From Spirochaetia bacterium (GTDB lineage: Bacteria > Spirochaetota > Spirochaetia > CAKZLE01), in the NCBI GenBank assembly GCA_021736385.1, contig JAIPFY010000001.1:135457-199456 (forward strand): a stretch of 64,000 bases of DNA, given 5' to 3'. This document shows positions 7,584-16,087 of this stretch, piece after piece (positions within the stretch are counted from its first letter, which is position 1; every line of letters starts with the position of its first letter). The translations under genes and the position numbers were made by a program. The notes below the pieces were generated by a model. That model saw nothing but the letters and a program-made list of their open reading frames with translations, was not told where the DNA came from and did no database searches.

Positions 7584-9200
7584 ATGAAGAAATACATATT
7601 TATCAGCGGCGGAGTATGTTCAAGCCTGGGAAAAGGTCTTGCAGCGACTTCATTGGCCAATCTGCTTGAGAGCAGAGGCCTGAACATACAGATGATAAAG
7701 ATCGACCCATACCTTAATGTGGATGCAGGTACGATGAGCCCCTACCAGCACGGAGAAGTCTATGTGACTGACGACGGCGCTGAAACAGATCTTGACCTTG
7801 GAAGCTATGCACGATTCACCCGTGCGACGATCAGAAAAGAGAATTCCATCACGACAGGGCAGATCTATCAATCAGTGATCAGCAAAGAACGTGAGGGACG
7901 CTACCTCGGCCGAACCGTCCAGATCATCCCGCACATCACCGACGAGATCAAACGAAGGATCTCAGTGGTGGGGAAACGCCCCGGGATAGATGTGACCCTG
8001 ATAGAGATCGGCGGGACCGTTGGAGACTATGAGTCGATCCCGTACCTTGAAGCAGCACGCCAGATGGGTAGTGACCTCGGACCGGAGAACGTCCTGTTCG
8101 TACACCTCACCCTGGTACCGGAAGTCGGCGGCGGGGAGCTGAAGACAAAGCCCACGCAGCACTCGGTAAAGGAACTGCGGGAACTGGGCATCCAGCCCGA
8201 CATGCTCATCCTTCGAGCTCCCAGGATGCTCCCCAACGATATGATCCACAAGATCTCATCTTTCACCAACGTCAAGAAGGATGCTGTCATCGTAGGCTAC
8301 GACCTGACTGATACCATCTATGAGCTTCCTCTGGTCTACCGGGAACAGCGGGTGGATGATATCGTCATAGAGAAACTCAGACTGCATGCAAAGGAACCCG
8401 ATCTCACCAGATGGGCAGCGATGGTCAACATCCTCAAACATCCCGATAAGACCATACGCATCGGGGTCGTCGGAAAGTACATCCATCTGCCTGATTCCTA
8501 CAAATCCATCTATGAAGCACTGGTACACGGCGGCATCGCCAATAGAGTCCAGGTCGATCTGGTCAAGATCGACTCAGAGACCCTGGAGAACCTGTCGAAG
8601 AAGGATCTGAAAGAACGTCTCTCAGGTCTTCACGGCATCCTGATCCCGGGAGGCTTCGGCACCCGCGGGGTCCTGGGCATGATCACAGCTGTGGAGTATG
8701 CCAGGACATCCGGTCTGCCCTGCTTCGGTATCTGTCTGGGCATGCAGATCATGGTGATCGAATATGCCCGGAATGTTCTGCATCTGGCAAACGCCGACAG
8801 TACCGAGTTCAAACCCGAGACGACCAACCCGGTGATCAGTCTGCTCGAAGAGCAGCTTGATGTCACCGATATGGGTGGTACCATGCGGCTGGGTAAGAGT
8901 GAATCCCACATCCTCCCGGACACCCGCATCCATACGAGCTACAACAATGAGATCATCTTCGAACGACACCGTCATCGATATGAGTTCAATAACAGCTACC
9001 GCGATCCGCTCACCGAAGCAGGACTGATCATCAGCGGCTATACTCCCGAGGGAGAGCTGGTCGAGTCAGTCGAATGGTCAGATCACCGCTGGGGTGTTGG
9101 AGTCCAGTTCCATCCGGAATTCAAATCGACCCCTATCGATCCGCATCCGCTGTTTGCAAGCTTCATAAAGGCAAGCATCGATCATGCTGCAAAGACCTGA
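7584..9200 (+). CDS. pyrG: CTP synthase
   Basis: CTP synthase, 538 residues, converts UTP to CTP with ATP and glutamine. The N-terminal synthetase domain begins [13 protein letters not shown] and contains [23 protein letters not shown]; the C-terminal glutamine amidotransferase has the nucleophile Cys in CFGICLGMQ and the His-Glu pair in FHPEF. Full length and well conserved. The mRNA appears leaderless. Its 3' end overlaps lptC by 17 bp, placing pyrimidine synthesis and envelope genes in one transcript. Confidence 0.98.
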   Translation: MKKYIFISGGVCSSLGKGLAATSLANLLESRGLNIQMIKIDPYLNVDAGTMSPYQHGEVYVTDDGAETDLDLGSYARFTRATIRKENSITTGQIYQSVISKEREGRYLGRTVQIIPHITDEIKRRISVVGKRPGIDVTLIEIGGTVGDYESIPYLEAARQMGSDLGPENVLFVHLTLVPEVGGGELKTKPTQHSVKELRELGIQPDMLILRAPRMLPNDMIHKISSFTNVKKDAVIVGYDLTDTIYELPLVYREQRVDDIVIEKLRLHAKEPDLTRWAAMVNILKHPDKTIRIGVVGKYIHLPDSYKSIYEALVHGGIANRVQVDLVKIDSETLENLSKKDLKERLSGLHGILIPGGFGTRGVLGMITAVEYARTSGLPCFGICLGMQIMVIEYARNVLHLANADSTEFKPETTNPVISLLEEQLDVTDMGGTMRLGKSESHILPDTRIHTSYNNEIIFERHRHRYEFNNSYRDPLTEAGLIISGYTPEGELVESVEWSDHRWGVGVQFHPEFKSTPIDPHPLFASFIKASIDHAAKT

Positions 9201-9792
9201 GAGCAGATCCTCGAACACCCACGGCAGAGCAGCATCGACTCACCGTTCTGCCGTGCGGTCTGCAGCAGTGCTCGCACTGCTGCACCTGCTGATCCTCGGC
9301 TGTTCATTCGATTATCAGCAGGTAGAATCAGCCGGGGAGACAGATCGGCCTGATTATATCCTTGATCGGACCACCTACACCGTCGCACGATCGTACAGCG
9401 ATACCATCGCCTTCACAGCCGAGCAGGTACGCTTCTACGAAAAGACCTCTTCGGTGACCCTCGAGGGGGTGAACTTCAGTCAGAACAGCTCATCCGGCGA
9501 GCTCCTGACCAGAGGGAGCAGCGACTCCTGTCAGATCGACACCGATACCAACGATACCAGACTGATCGGAAACATACAGATAGTATCAGAGACCGAACAG
9601 ACCATCGTGATCGCCCAGGAACTCTTCTGGCGGCATGATCAGGATCTGCTCACCAGTCCTGACGGTCTGCCGGTCACGGTACAGTACTCAGACGGCTCCT
9701 CGCTCTCGGGAACAGGCTTCCGGGCAGATCTGTCATTGCGTTCCATAGAGTTCGCACAATCGGCCCGAGGGACCATCCAGCATGAGAGATAA
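9184..9792 (+). CDS. lptC: LptC-like lipoprotein of the LPS export system
   Basis: A 202-residue protein with a lipobox (LLILGCSF, Cys40) and a body of short beta-strand repeats, as in LptC/YrbK, the inner-membrane-anchored partner of the LptBFG transporter. The call rests mainly on position: it overlaps pyrG by 17 bp and is followed without gap by LptA-like and LptB genes. The N-terminus before the hydrophobic segment is long (about 25 residues), but I see no better start. Sequence identity to studied LptC would be low, as is usual for the family. Some spirochaetes keep lpt genes while lacking true LPS, so the cargo is uncertain. Confidence 0.7.
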   Translation: MLQRPESRSSNTHGRAASTHRSAVRSAAVLALLHLLILGCSFDYQQVESAGETDRPDYILDRTTYTVARSYSDTIAFTAEQVRFYEKTSSVTLEGVNFSQNSSSGELLTRGSSDSCQIDTDTNDTRLIGNIQIVSETEQTIVIAQELFWRHDQDLLTSPDGLPVTVQYSDGSSLSGTGFRADLSLRSIEFAQSARGTIQHER

Positions 9793-10426
9793 CAGACGGA
9801 TCCTGCTTTTTGTACTGCTGCTGTGCACAGCGCTCACGCTGCTGCCGGCAGCTGAGAAGACTGCAGACATTCAATTTGCCGGTGATTATACCCGGGCAAG
9901 TCTGAAGAACGATCAGAAATCACTTACCCTCATCGGTAACGCCTGGGTCAGGACCGAAGAGACCCTCATCACAGCCGATACGATCGAACTCTACGGCATC
10001 GGATCACGATACATCACCTGTGAAGGGGATGTATCCATTCACGACAGCGCCCAAGGCCTCAGGCTCACCTCCAACCGCTTGAGTTATGACCGGGAGCAGA
10101 CACTCCTGCGTGTTGACGGCTGGGCAGAGATGGAAGATGTACAGAACGGCATCATCGTAAAGGGAGCCTATCTGGAGAACTCTCAGCAGACCGGAGAGAC
10201 CCTCATACAGATAAGCGTCAGGATCTTCAAAGATACCGAAGACGGTCCCATGATCTGTCTCACTGATTCGGCTCTCTACGACAGTGCCCGGCAGCGGCTC
10301 GAGATGACCGGCAGCTCCGTCGTATACTGGAAGGGCAATCGCTACCATGCGGCGCAGATCTCCATAGACCTCGAGAAGAACGAGATCACCATGGAAGGGA
10401 ACGTCAAAGGGAACATCAATGAGTGA
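9782..10426 (+). CDS. lptA: LptA/OstA-like periplasmic protein
   Basis: A 214-residue protein with a Sec signal peptide (hydrophobic stretch FVLLLCTALTLLPAA, cut probably after PAA) and an OstA-type beta-jellyroll body with repeated strand patterns such as TLITADTIELYG and LTSNRLSYD. LptA bridges the periplasm between LptC and the outer membrane. It overlaps lptC by 11 bp and lptB by 8 bp. The fold assignment follows from pattern and context rather than strong identity. Confidence 0.8.
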   Translation: MRDNRRILLFVLLLCTALTLLPAAEKTADIQFAGDYTRASLKNDQKSLTLIGNAWVRTEETLITADTIELYGIGSRYITCEGDVSIHDSAQGLRLTSNRLSYDREQTLLRVDGWAEMEDVQNGIIVKGAYLENSQQTGETLIQISVRIFKDTEDGPMICLTDSALYDSARQRLEMTGSSVVYWKGNRYHAAQISIDLEKNEITMEGNVKGNINE

Positions 10427-11156
10427 ACAGCAGAACCAGCTTCGTGTTGAAGGATTGCGTAAGCTCTACGGCAAGAAGACCGCAGTGGCTGATGTCTCCT
10501 TCAGCATGCACGCAGGAGAGGTCGTCGGCCTGCTCGGTCCCAACGGGGCCGGCAAGACTACCGTCTTCTATATGATCGTAGGCTTCATCCGTGCCAGTCA
10601 GGGGAGTATCTTCCTCGATGATGAGAACATCTCCCATATGCCCATGTACCAGCGGGCCAGAAGGGGCATCTCCTACCTCTCCCAGGAACCCTCGATCTTT
10701 CGAAAGCTGAGTGTCGAGAAGAACATCTGGGGGATCCTCGAGACCAGAGCAGACCTCAGCCGGGAACAGAAACTCACCTATCTTGAGGAGCTGCTCACCG
10801 GATTCGGGATCGATGCCATTCGCAGACAGCCGGCCTACACCCTCTCAGGGGGTGAGCGCAGAAGAACGGAGATCGCACGGAACCTGGCGATCAGCCCCAA
10901 GTTCCTCCTGCTTGATGAGCCCTTTGCCGGTATAGACCCCATTGCGGTCAACGAGATCAAATCCATCATCACTCTGCTCGCACAACAGGGGATCGGAGTA
11001 CTGATCACCGATCACAATGTTCGTGATACCCTCGATATCACCCACTGCTCTCATGTCATCAACCATGGAGAGATCCTCGTATCCGGGACCAAAGAGGAGC
11101 TCCTTGCGAATGATATCGCACGAACCATCTATCTCGGGAAAGACTTTGCCCTATGA
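10419..11156 (+). CDS. lptB: LPS export ABC transporter ATPase
   Basis: A 245-residue ABC ATPase with Walker A GPNGAGKTT, signature LSGGERRRTEIARNL, Walker B FLLLDEPFAGIDP and the H-loop His in ITDHNVRDTL, all characteristic of LptB. It would power lipid extraction with LptF and LptG, which are not in the window. It overlaps lptA by 8 bp. The order lptC-lptA-lptB followed by rpoN and hpf is the same as in Proteobacteria. Confidence 0.95.
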   Translation: MSEQQNQLRVEGLRKLYGKKTAVADVSFSMHAGEVVGLLGPNGAGKTTVFYMIVGFIRASQGSIFLDDENISHMPMYQRARRGISYLSQEPSIFRKLSVEKNIWGILETRADLSREQKLTYLEELLTGFGIDAIRRQPAYTLSGGERRRTEIARNLAISPKFLLLDEPFAGIDPIAVNEIKSIITLLAQQGIGVLITDHNVRDTLDITHCSHVINHGEILVSGTKEELLANDIARTIYLGKDFAL

Positions 11157-11220
11157 TTATGCTATGCTTGAGCAGCAGTCCTGACCTTTTTGGAACATCC
11201 TCTACGGGAGCGAGATAGCA

Positions 11221-12600
11221 GTGCAGTCACAGCGGATCATCCTTACACAGAAACAGCAACTCAAACTCAGTCCTCAGATGTATCAGTCCCTTGAACTCCT
11301 GGCACTACCGATCCAGGACCTGCAGGCGCGTATTCAGGATGAGATTGAACGGAACCCCGCGCTGGAGCTCAGCGACGCGAAGGACCTCTCGTACGAATCC
11401 TATACCGGGTCCTCCGAGACCCACACCTACGACTACTTCGAGAACAGCTCAGATGCAGGATACATCCGGAAAGCCTCACACATAGACACCGATTCAAAGC
11501 ATCAGTTCATGGAGGGCGCCCTCTATCGTTCCGAATCATTGCAGGAGCATCTGCAGCAGCAGCTCCGGCTGCAGCCGCTCTCTGAAGCCGACTGTGAACT
11601 GGGAACACTGATCATATCGAATCTCGATGATCACGGCTTCCACCGGGAAGACCCACATCAGATCATCCCCGAAGGGACCCCCGTGGAGGAGCTCGAGCGG
11701 GTACTCTCGGTGATCCAGAGCTTCGATCCTCCCGGGATCGCCGCAGCCGACTATACCGAATCCCTCCTGCTGCAGTGCGACCTCGATGAACAGTCCCATC
11801 CACTGGCCAAACAGATCATCACCTCGTACCTCGAACACATCAAACGGGGCAAACTCGAGACCATAGCCAAGGAGCTCGATACCGACGTTGAAGAGATCCA
11901 GGAGGCTGTCTCCTACATCCAGACACTCAATCCCTACCCGGGCAGCATCTTCGCAGGCAGTGAGATCCAGTATGTCACCCCAGATCTTACCATCTGGAAA
12001 GTAGACCATTCGCTCCAGATGCAGCTCAACAGTGACCAGATCCCGATCCTGAGCATCGATCCGGTATTCGAAGATATGATGGAGGATCCGACTCTCGATA
12101 GGGACAAGGAGACCAGAAAATATATCCAGAACTCCATCAAGGATGCACAGTGGCTGATCAACAGCATAGACATGAGAAACTCCACCCTGCAGAAGGTTGG
12201 AGCAGCACTGATCAAGTTTCAGTACGACTTCTTCCTCAACGGTCCGAAGTACCTCAGGGCACTCACCCTCAAGGATGTGGCAGAGGAGGTCTCTGTGCAC
12301 GAGACCACCATATCACGGATCTCCCATGCGAAATACATCCAGACTGACTGGGGGATCTTCCCCATCAAGTACTTCTTCACCAATGCCGTGGCAGGGACCA
12401 GTGACGATGGCAAGGAGGTCTCAAAGACCGGTGTCAAAGAAGTCATGAGGGAGATCATCGAAGGATATGAGGGAACCAGACGCCTGTCTGATCAGAAGAT
12501 CTCGGACCTGCTCGCAGAACGCGGGATATCCATCGCCAGGCGGACCGTGGCAAAGTACCGGAAAGAACTCAATATCGACTCATCGTTCCACCGCAGCTAG
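11221..12600 (+). CDS. rpoN: RNA polymerase sigma-54 factor
   Basis: Sigma-54, 459 residues, directs transcription from -24/-12 promoters with enhancer-binding activators. The N-terminal Gln- and Leu-rich region I is clear (QKQQLKLSPQMYQSLELLALP), the core-binding region follows, and the C-terminal RpoN box reads IARRTVAKYRKEL. The start is GTG at 11221 with a GGGAG-type site 10 nt upstream, 64 bp after lptB. No -24/-12 promoter was recognised in this window, so its targets lie elsewhere. Confidence 0.96.
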   Translation: MQSQRIILTQKQQLKLSPQMYQSLELLALPIQDLQARIQDEIERNPALELSDAKDLSYESYTGSSETHTYDYFENSSDAGYIRKASHIDTDSKHQFMEGALYRSESLQEHLQQQLRLQPLSEADCELGTLIISNLDDHGFHREDPHQIIPEGTPVEELERVLSVIQSFDPPGIAAADYTESLLLQCDLDEQSHPLAKQIITSYLEHIKRGKLETIAKELDTDVEEIQEAVSYIQTLNPYPGSIFAGSEIQYVTPDLTIWKVDHSLQMQLNSDQIPILSIDPVFEDMMEDPTLDRDKETRKYIQNSIKDAQWLINSIDMRNSTLQKVGAALIKFQYDFFLNGPKYLRALTLKDVAEEVSVHETTISRISHAKYIQTDWGIFPIKYFFTNAVAGTSDDGKEVSKTGVKEVMREIIEGYEGTRRLSDQKISDLLAERGISIARRTVAKYRKELNIDSSFHRS

Positions 12601-12688
12601 CCATCAGGTCATCTTATCGGGAATTTGTTTGACTTACCTGTCATCGAAGTACTATCCTTAAGGTATACCCTATTCCCAGGAGGTGGCT

Positions 12689-12979
12689 ATGCATCTAGAT
12701 ATTCAGGGGATTCACTATAACGTAAGTGATACAACTCAGGAGTTCATCCAGAAGAAACTTGAGCGTATCGATTTCGCGAAAGATTACGTGATCGATCTGT
12801 CGATCATGGTGATCAAGGAACCTCATGGCTACATGCTCGAAGGAAAGATCCATTTCCAGTGGAGCAAAGTCAAGGTCGTCAGTGAGACAGGTCTTGAACT
12901 CTACGAAGTGATCGAACTGTTCGTCGACAAACTTGAGCGGGTGATCAGAAAAGAAAAGGGAAAAGTCAAAGAGCATTGA
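12689..12979 (+). CDS. hpf: Ribosome hibernation promoting factor, short form
   Basis: A 96-residue HPF/RaiA-family protein that binds the small ribosomal subunit and stabilises inactive ribosomes in slow growth. It matches the short HPF fold (LDIQGIHYNVSDTTQEFIQKKLERI at the start, then a charged C-terminal helix) and lacks the dimerisation extension of long HPF. I chose ATG 12689, which has GGAGG (12679-12683) 5 nt upstream; a GTG two codons earlier overlaps that site. It follows rpoN by 88 bp, as in Proteobacteria, and ends at a strong terminator. Confidence 0.92.
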   Translation: MHLDIQGIHYNVSDTTQEFIQKKLERIDFAKDYVIDLSIMVIKEPHGYMLEGKIHFQWSKVKVVSETGLELYEVIELFVDKLERVIRKEKGKVKEH

Positions 12980-12989
12980 TGCTCTTCGT

Positions 12990-13037
12990 ATACCCCGGGG
13001 ATCAGGCAAAAGGGACTACGATCCCCGGGTATTTTTG
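12990..13037 (+). terminator. Intrinsic terminator after hpf
   Basis: A 13-bp stem with one bulged C (12990-13003 with 13021-13033), then TTTT. It separates the pyrG-lpt-rpoN-hpf block from the leaderless hprK promoter. Confidence 0.85.
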
Positions 13038-13070
13038 AGTGCTGCAGGGGAAAACCTACTTAACATTTAT

Positions 13071-13099
13071 TTACACATCCGAACATAGCATGATATACT
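13071..13099 (+). promoter_or_regulatory. Promoter of leaderless hprK
   Basis: TTTACA (13071-13076), 17 bp, TATACT (13094-13099) with an extended TGA before the -10. The hprK ATG at 13107 follows 7 nt later and has no convincing ribosome binding site. Confidence 0.75.
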
Positions 13100-13106
13100 T
13101 AGGCCC

Positions 13107-14087
13107 ATGAAAGATTTTACGGTTTTAGACCTCCTGGACCTCGATCTCAAGGAAAAAGGCGTATTGGGCCTGACCTGTATCGGGGGAAGACCGGGGTTGT
13201 CCCGGGTGATCACCACCTCGAAAGTCAACAGACCTGGACTGACGCTGAGCGGGTTCTTCGAAGAGTTCTCTCATAACAGCATCCAGCTCTTCGGCAAGGG
13301 TGAGCAGGCCTATCTGAGGAAACTCGAGAACAGCAACACCTACGAGACGATCGAGAGGATGTTCTCATTCCCCATACCGACCTGTATCTTCTGTGAGAAC
13401 TCCTCTCCCAGTGAGAAGTTCATCCATATCGCAGAATCATCAGGCTGCCCGATTCTCAAGACATCGCTGGGATCTGGAGAGTTCGCACTGCGCCTCTACC
13501 AGACCCTTGATGACATCTTCTCTCCCAAGCAGACCATCCACGGAGTGCTCGTGGAAGTCTTCGGGGTAGGGATCCTGATCACAGGAGACAGCGGGGTCGG
13601 AAAGAGTGAGACCGCTCTGGAACTCATCGAGCGGAGCCACCGGCTCATCAGTGATGATACGGTGAAACTCAGCTGTGTGAACGGGACGTTCCTGGTGGGG
13701 ACCGGAGAGAACGAGTTCCTTGCACACCACATGGAGATCCGGGGACTGGGGATCATCAACGTAGCCAATCTGTTCGGGGTCCGTGCGATCAGGGACAAGA
13801 AACGCGTACAGCTGTTCGTCCAGCTCGAAGAGTGGGATTCGAACAAGTCCTACGACCGTGTCGGAGGAGACCTGAGTACCGATATCCTCGGTGTCTCGAT
13901 CCCGAAGCTGGAGATCCCGGTCAAACCGGGAAGGAACATCCCCATCATCATCGAGACGGCGGCGATGAACGTCAGACTGAAGAAACTGGGCTACTCATCG
14001 GGTAATGAATTCAACCAGAACGTGCTCAAATGGCTGGAAAGTGAATCAGCACGGGATCTATACTACAACAACGAGGATACTTTTTAA
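13107..14087 (+). CDS. hprK: HPr kinase/phosphorylase
   Basis: A 326-residue bifunctional enzyme that phosphorylates HPr on Ser46 and reverses the reaction, linking carbon supply to gene control. The P-loop GDSGVGKSETAL is at 160-171, the family signature MEIRGLGIINVANLFG at 209-224, and the His of THGVLVE-type sequence (IHGVLVE) precedes the P-loop. HPr, its substrate, is encoded 3 bp downstream. The transcript starts leaderless at this gene and probably runs on through ptsH, lexA and holA. Confidence 0.97.
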   Translation: MKDFTVLDLLDLDLKEKGVLGLTCIGGRPGLSRVITTSKVNRPGLTLSGFFEEFSHNSIQLFGKGEQAYLRKLENSNTYETIERMFSFPIPTCIFCENSSPSEKFIHIAESSGCPILKTSLGSGEFALRLYQTLDDIFSPKQTIHGVLVEVFGVGILITGDSGVGKSETALELIERSHRLISDDTVKLSCVNGTFLVGTGENEFLAHHMEIRGLGIINVANLFGVRAIRDKKRVQLFVQLEEWDSNKSYDRVGGDLSTDILGVSIPKLEIPVKPGRNIPIIIETAAMNVRLKKLGYSSGNEFNQNVLKWLESESARDLYYNNEDTF

Positions 14088-14090
14088 GAT

Positions 14091-14354
14091 ATGATAGAAA
14101 AGATCGTGACGGTAAAACACCGTGCAGGGATACACGCAAGACCGGCAGCTCTCATCGTGAAGACAGCCAATCAGTTCGCATCCGATTTCTTCATCGAGAA
14201 GGATACCATGAGGATCAACGGGAAATCGATCATGGGGATCATCACCCTGGGAGCCAGCTATAAGACCGATCTGAAGATCGTACTGGAAGGCGACGACGAA
14301 CAGGAAGCAGCTGATGCGATCGAGCAGCTGTTCGTGAACCGCTTTGAGGAATAA
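14091..14354 (+). CDS. ptsH: Phosphocarrier protein HPr
   Basis: HPr, 87 residues. Both regulatory sites are present: His15 in GIHARPA, for phosphotransfer from PEP, and Ser46 in NGKSIMGI, the target of HPr kinase. It lies 3 bp after hprK in the same operon. No Enzyme I or PTS permease is in the window, so whether HPr here feeds sugar transport or works only in regulation cannot be decided. Confidence 0.97.
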   Translation: MIEKIVTVKHRAGIHARPAALIVKTANQFASDFFIEKDTMRINGKSIMGIITLGASYKTDLKIVLEGDDEQEAADAIEQLFVNRFEE

Positions 14355-14391
14355 CAGCTGCAGCGGCTGTTCAGCAGTCACGAGACCAGAA

Positions 14392-14407
14392 CGGGTAGTA
14401 CTGCCCG
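14392..14407. promoter_or_regulatory. Palindrome just before lexA
   Basis: CGGGTAGTACTGCCCG is a 16-bp palindrome with one mismatched pair, ending 10 bp before the lexA start. It could be a LexA autoregulatory operator of a type other than the Bacillus or E. coli boxes, but no second copy was noticed. Confidence 0.3.
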
Positions 14408-14417
14408 GGAGCATATC

Positions 14418-15026
14418 ATGAGAGAATTGACCGACCGACAGATAGAAGTGATGGAATTCATCCAGGAATTCATCAGAGAGAACACCTATCCTCCCACGAT
14501 CCGTGAGATCGCATCCTCCTTCAACTTCTCAGTGAAGGCGGCCTATGACCACGTGAAAGCGATAGAGAAGAAAGGGATCATCAAGACCGGCAATAACAAG
14601 TCACGATCCCTTGAGATCATGGATGAGACCTACAGCCCGGCTGTGGAGATCAGACATATCCCGCTGCTCGGCACCGTCGCCGCAGGTCTGCCGCTGATGG
14701 CTGAGGAGAACATGGAAGGTACCATGCCCTTTGCTGAGAGCCTTCTGGGCACAGGGGAGTACTTCGCCCTCCATATACAGGGCGACAGCATGATAGATGC
14801 AGGCATCTGCAACGGTGATATCGCAGTGATCAGGCACACCAGTCAGGTGGAGAACGGAGACATCATCGTCGCACGGATCGATGAGGAGTCAGTCACCATC
14901 AAACGCTACTTCAAAGAGCAGAACAGGATCAGGCTGCAGCCGGAGAACCCTGCCTTCTCCCCCATCTATACCCGGGATATGAGAATCCTGGGCAAACTCC
15001 ATATGATCATGAGAAGCTATGAATAG
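14418..15026 (+). CDS. lexA: LexA repressor of the SOS response
   Basis: LexA, 202 residues. The N-terminal winged helix (TDRQIEVMEFIQEFIRE, PPTIREIA) is followed by the peptidase domain with the Ala89-Gly90 cleavage site (TVAAGLP), catalytic Ser124 (GDSMIDAGI) and Lys162 (VTIKRY). RecA filaments would trigger self-cleavage. It is 63 bp after ptsH and overlaps holA by 8 bp. Its DNA target in this organism is unknown; the palindrome at 14392 and the inverted repeat at 17880 before uvrC are candidates. Confidence 0.97.
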   Translation: MRELTDRQIEVMEFIQEFIRENTYPPTIREIASSFNFSVKAAYDHVKAIEKKGIIKTGNNKSRSLEIMDETYSPAVEIRHIPLLGTVAAGLPLMAEENMEGTMPFAESLLGTGEYFALHIQGDSMIDAGICNGDIAVIRHTSQVENGDIIVARIDEESVTIKRYFKEQNRIRLQPENPAFSPIYTRDMRILGKLHMIMRSYE

Positions 15027-16086
15027 TCCCGCCCCCGCATACCTCCTGCTCGGCCCCGAATCAGGGAACAAAGCAAAACGCATTCGAGAGATCAGGGCTC
15101 TGTGCAAAGCCTGCAACGGGGATACTGATGCTGAACTGCACCGGTTCTATCCCTTCGAGACCGAACAGGGTGAGATCCTTGCAGCCCTGCAGAACACATC
15201 CCTGTTCGCAGACCACCGGCTGGTCCTGCTTGCCGAGGCGGAGAACCTCAAGGCGGCACAGGCCCAGATGATCGCAGAGTACCTCAAGCATCCCTCTGAA
15301 TCCGCTACGCTGGTCATCACCAGTGCGAATACCAGCGTGCATGCATCACTTATGAAAGCAGTGCCCAAAGAGCAGAAACAGATCTTCTGGGAGCTCTTCG
15401 AGAACCAGAAGAAGGACTGGCTGATCGACTACTTCCGCACCCGATCGATCGATATCAGCCTTGAAGCAGTGGAGCTGATGCTCTCACTCATCGAGAACAA
15501 CACCCAGGAACTCAGGGTAGTCTCTCAGCAGCTCGCAGCATACATGCTCATAGCCCATGAGGATGATGAGACAGCCGGTCAGGTGGAGATCACCGAAGAC
15601 GATGTGGAGACCTTCATCTACCACAGTCGGCAGGAGAGTGTCTTCACCCTCTTCGATCATATCGCTGCCCGGAAGCTGGAAGAAGCCCTGGAGGTTCTGC
15701 GTGCCATCGAACTGAGCCGCGATACCGACCCCATCGGGCTCTTCGGCGGTCTGCTCTGGCAGTTCCGTCGCCTCTACTCCTACATGAGCATCATCGAAGA
15801 CGGTGATACGGAACAAGACGGGTTCAACGGGGCCACCGTACTGGGAAAGAGCTCAGCGATCAGGGGTAAGCATAATCAGCATACCTACCGGAGTGCAGCA
15901 AAAGAGTACAATCTCAAAGATGTGGAACATATCATCTCATTCCTGTGTGATACCGACAAAGCGGTACGGGAGATGGGCACAGCCATACAGCCGATGCTGA
16001 TCGAACGGCTGATCCATACCATCATCAAACGGAAAGGGACTCCCACCACAGCCGCCGATGCCGGACTGGCAGCCCTCTATCTGTGA
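15019..16086 (+). CDS. holA: DNA polymerase III delta subunit
   Basis: A 355-residue protein with the HolA pattern: N-terminal P-loop-like ATPase fold without a real Walker motif (YLLLGPESGNKAKRI), the SATLVITSAN segment, and a C-terminal helical collar domain. The delta subunit opens the beta clamp as part of the clamp loader. It overlaps lexA by 8 bp and ends one base from the convergent uvrC stop. Confidence 0.88.
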   Translation: MNSPAPAYLLLGPESGNKAKRIREIRALCKACNGDTDAELHRFYPFETEQGEILAALQNTSLFADHRLVLLAEAENLKAAQAQMIAEYLKHPSESATLVITSANTSVHASLMKAVPKEQKQIFWELFENQKKDWLIDYFRTRSIDISLEAVELMLSLIENNTQELRVVSQQLAAYMLIAHEDDETAGQVEITEDDVETFIYHSRQESVFTLFDHIAARKLEEALEVLRAIELSRDTDPIGLFGGLLWQFRRLYSYMSIIEDGDTEQDGFNGATVLGKSSAIRGKHNQHTYRSAAKEYNLKDVEHIISFLCDTDKAVREMGTAIQPMLIERLIHTIIKRKGTPTTAADAGLAALYL

Positions 16087-16087
16087 C

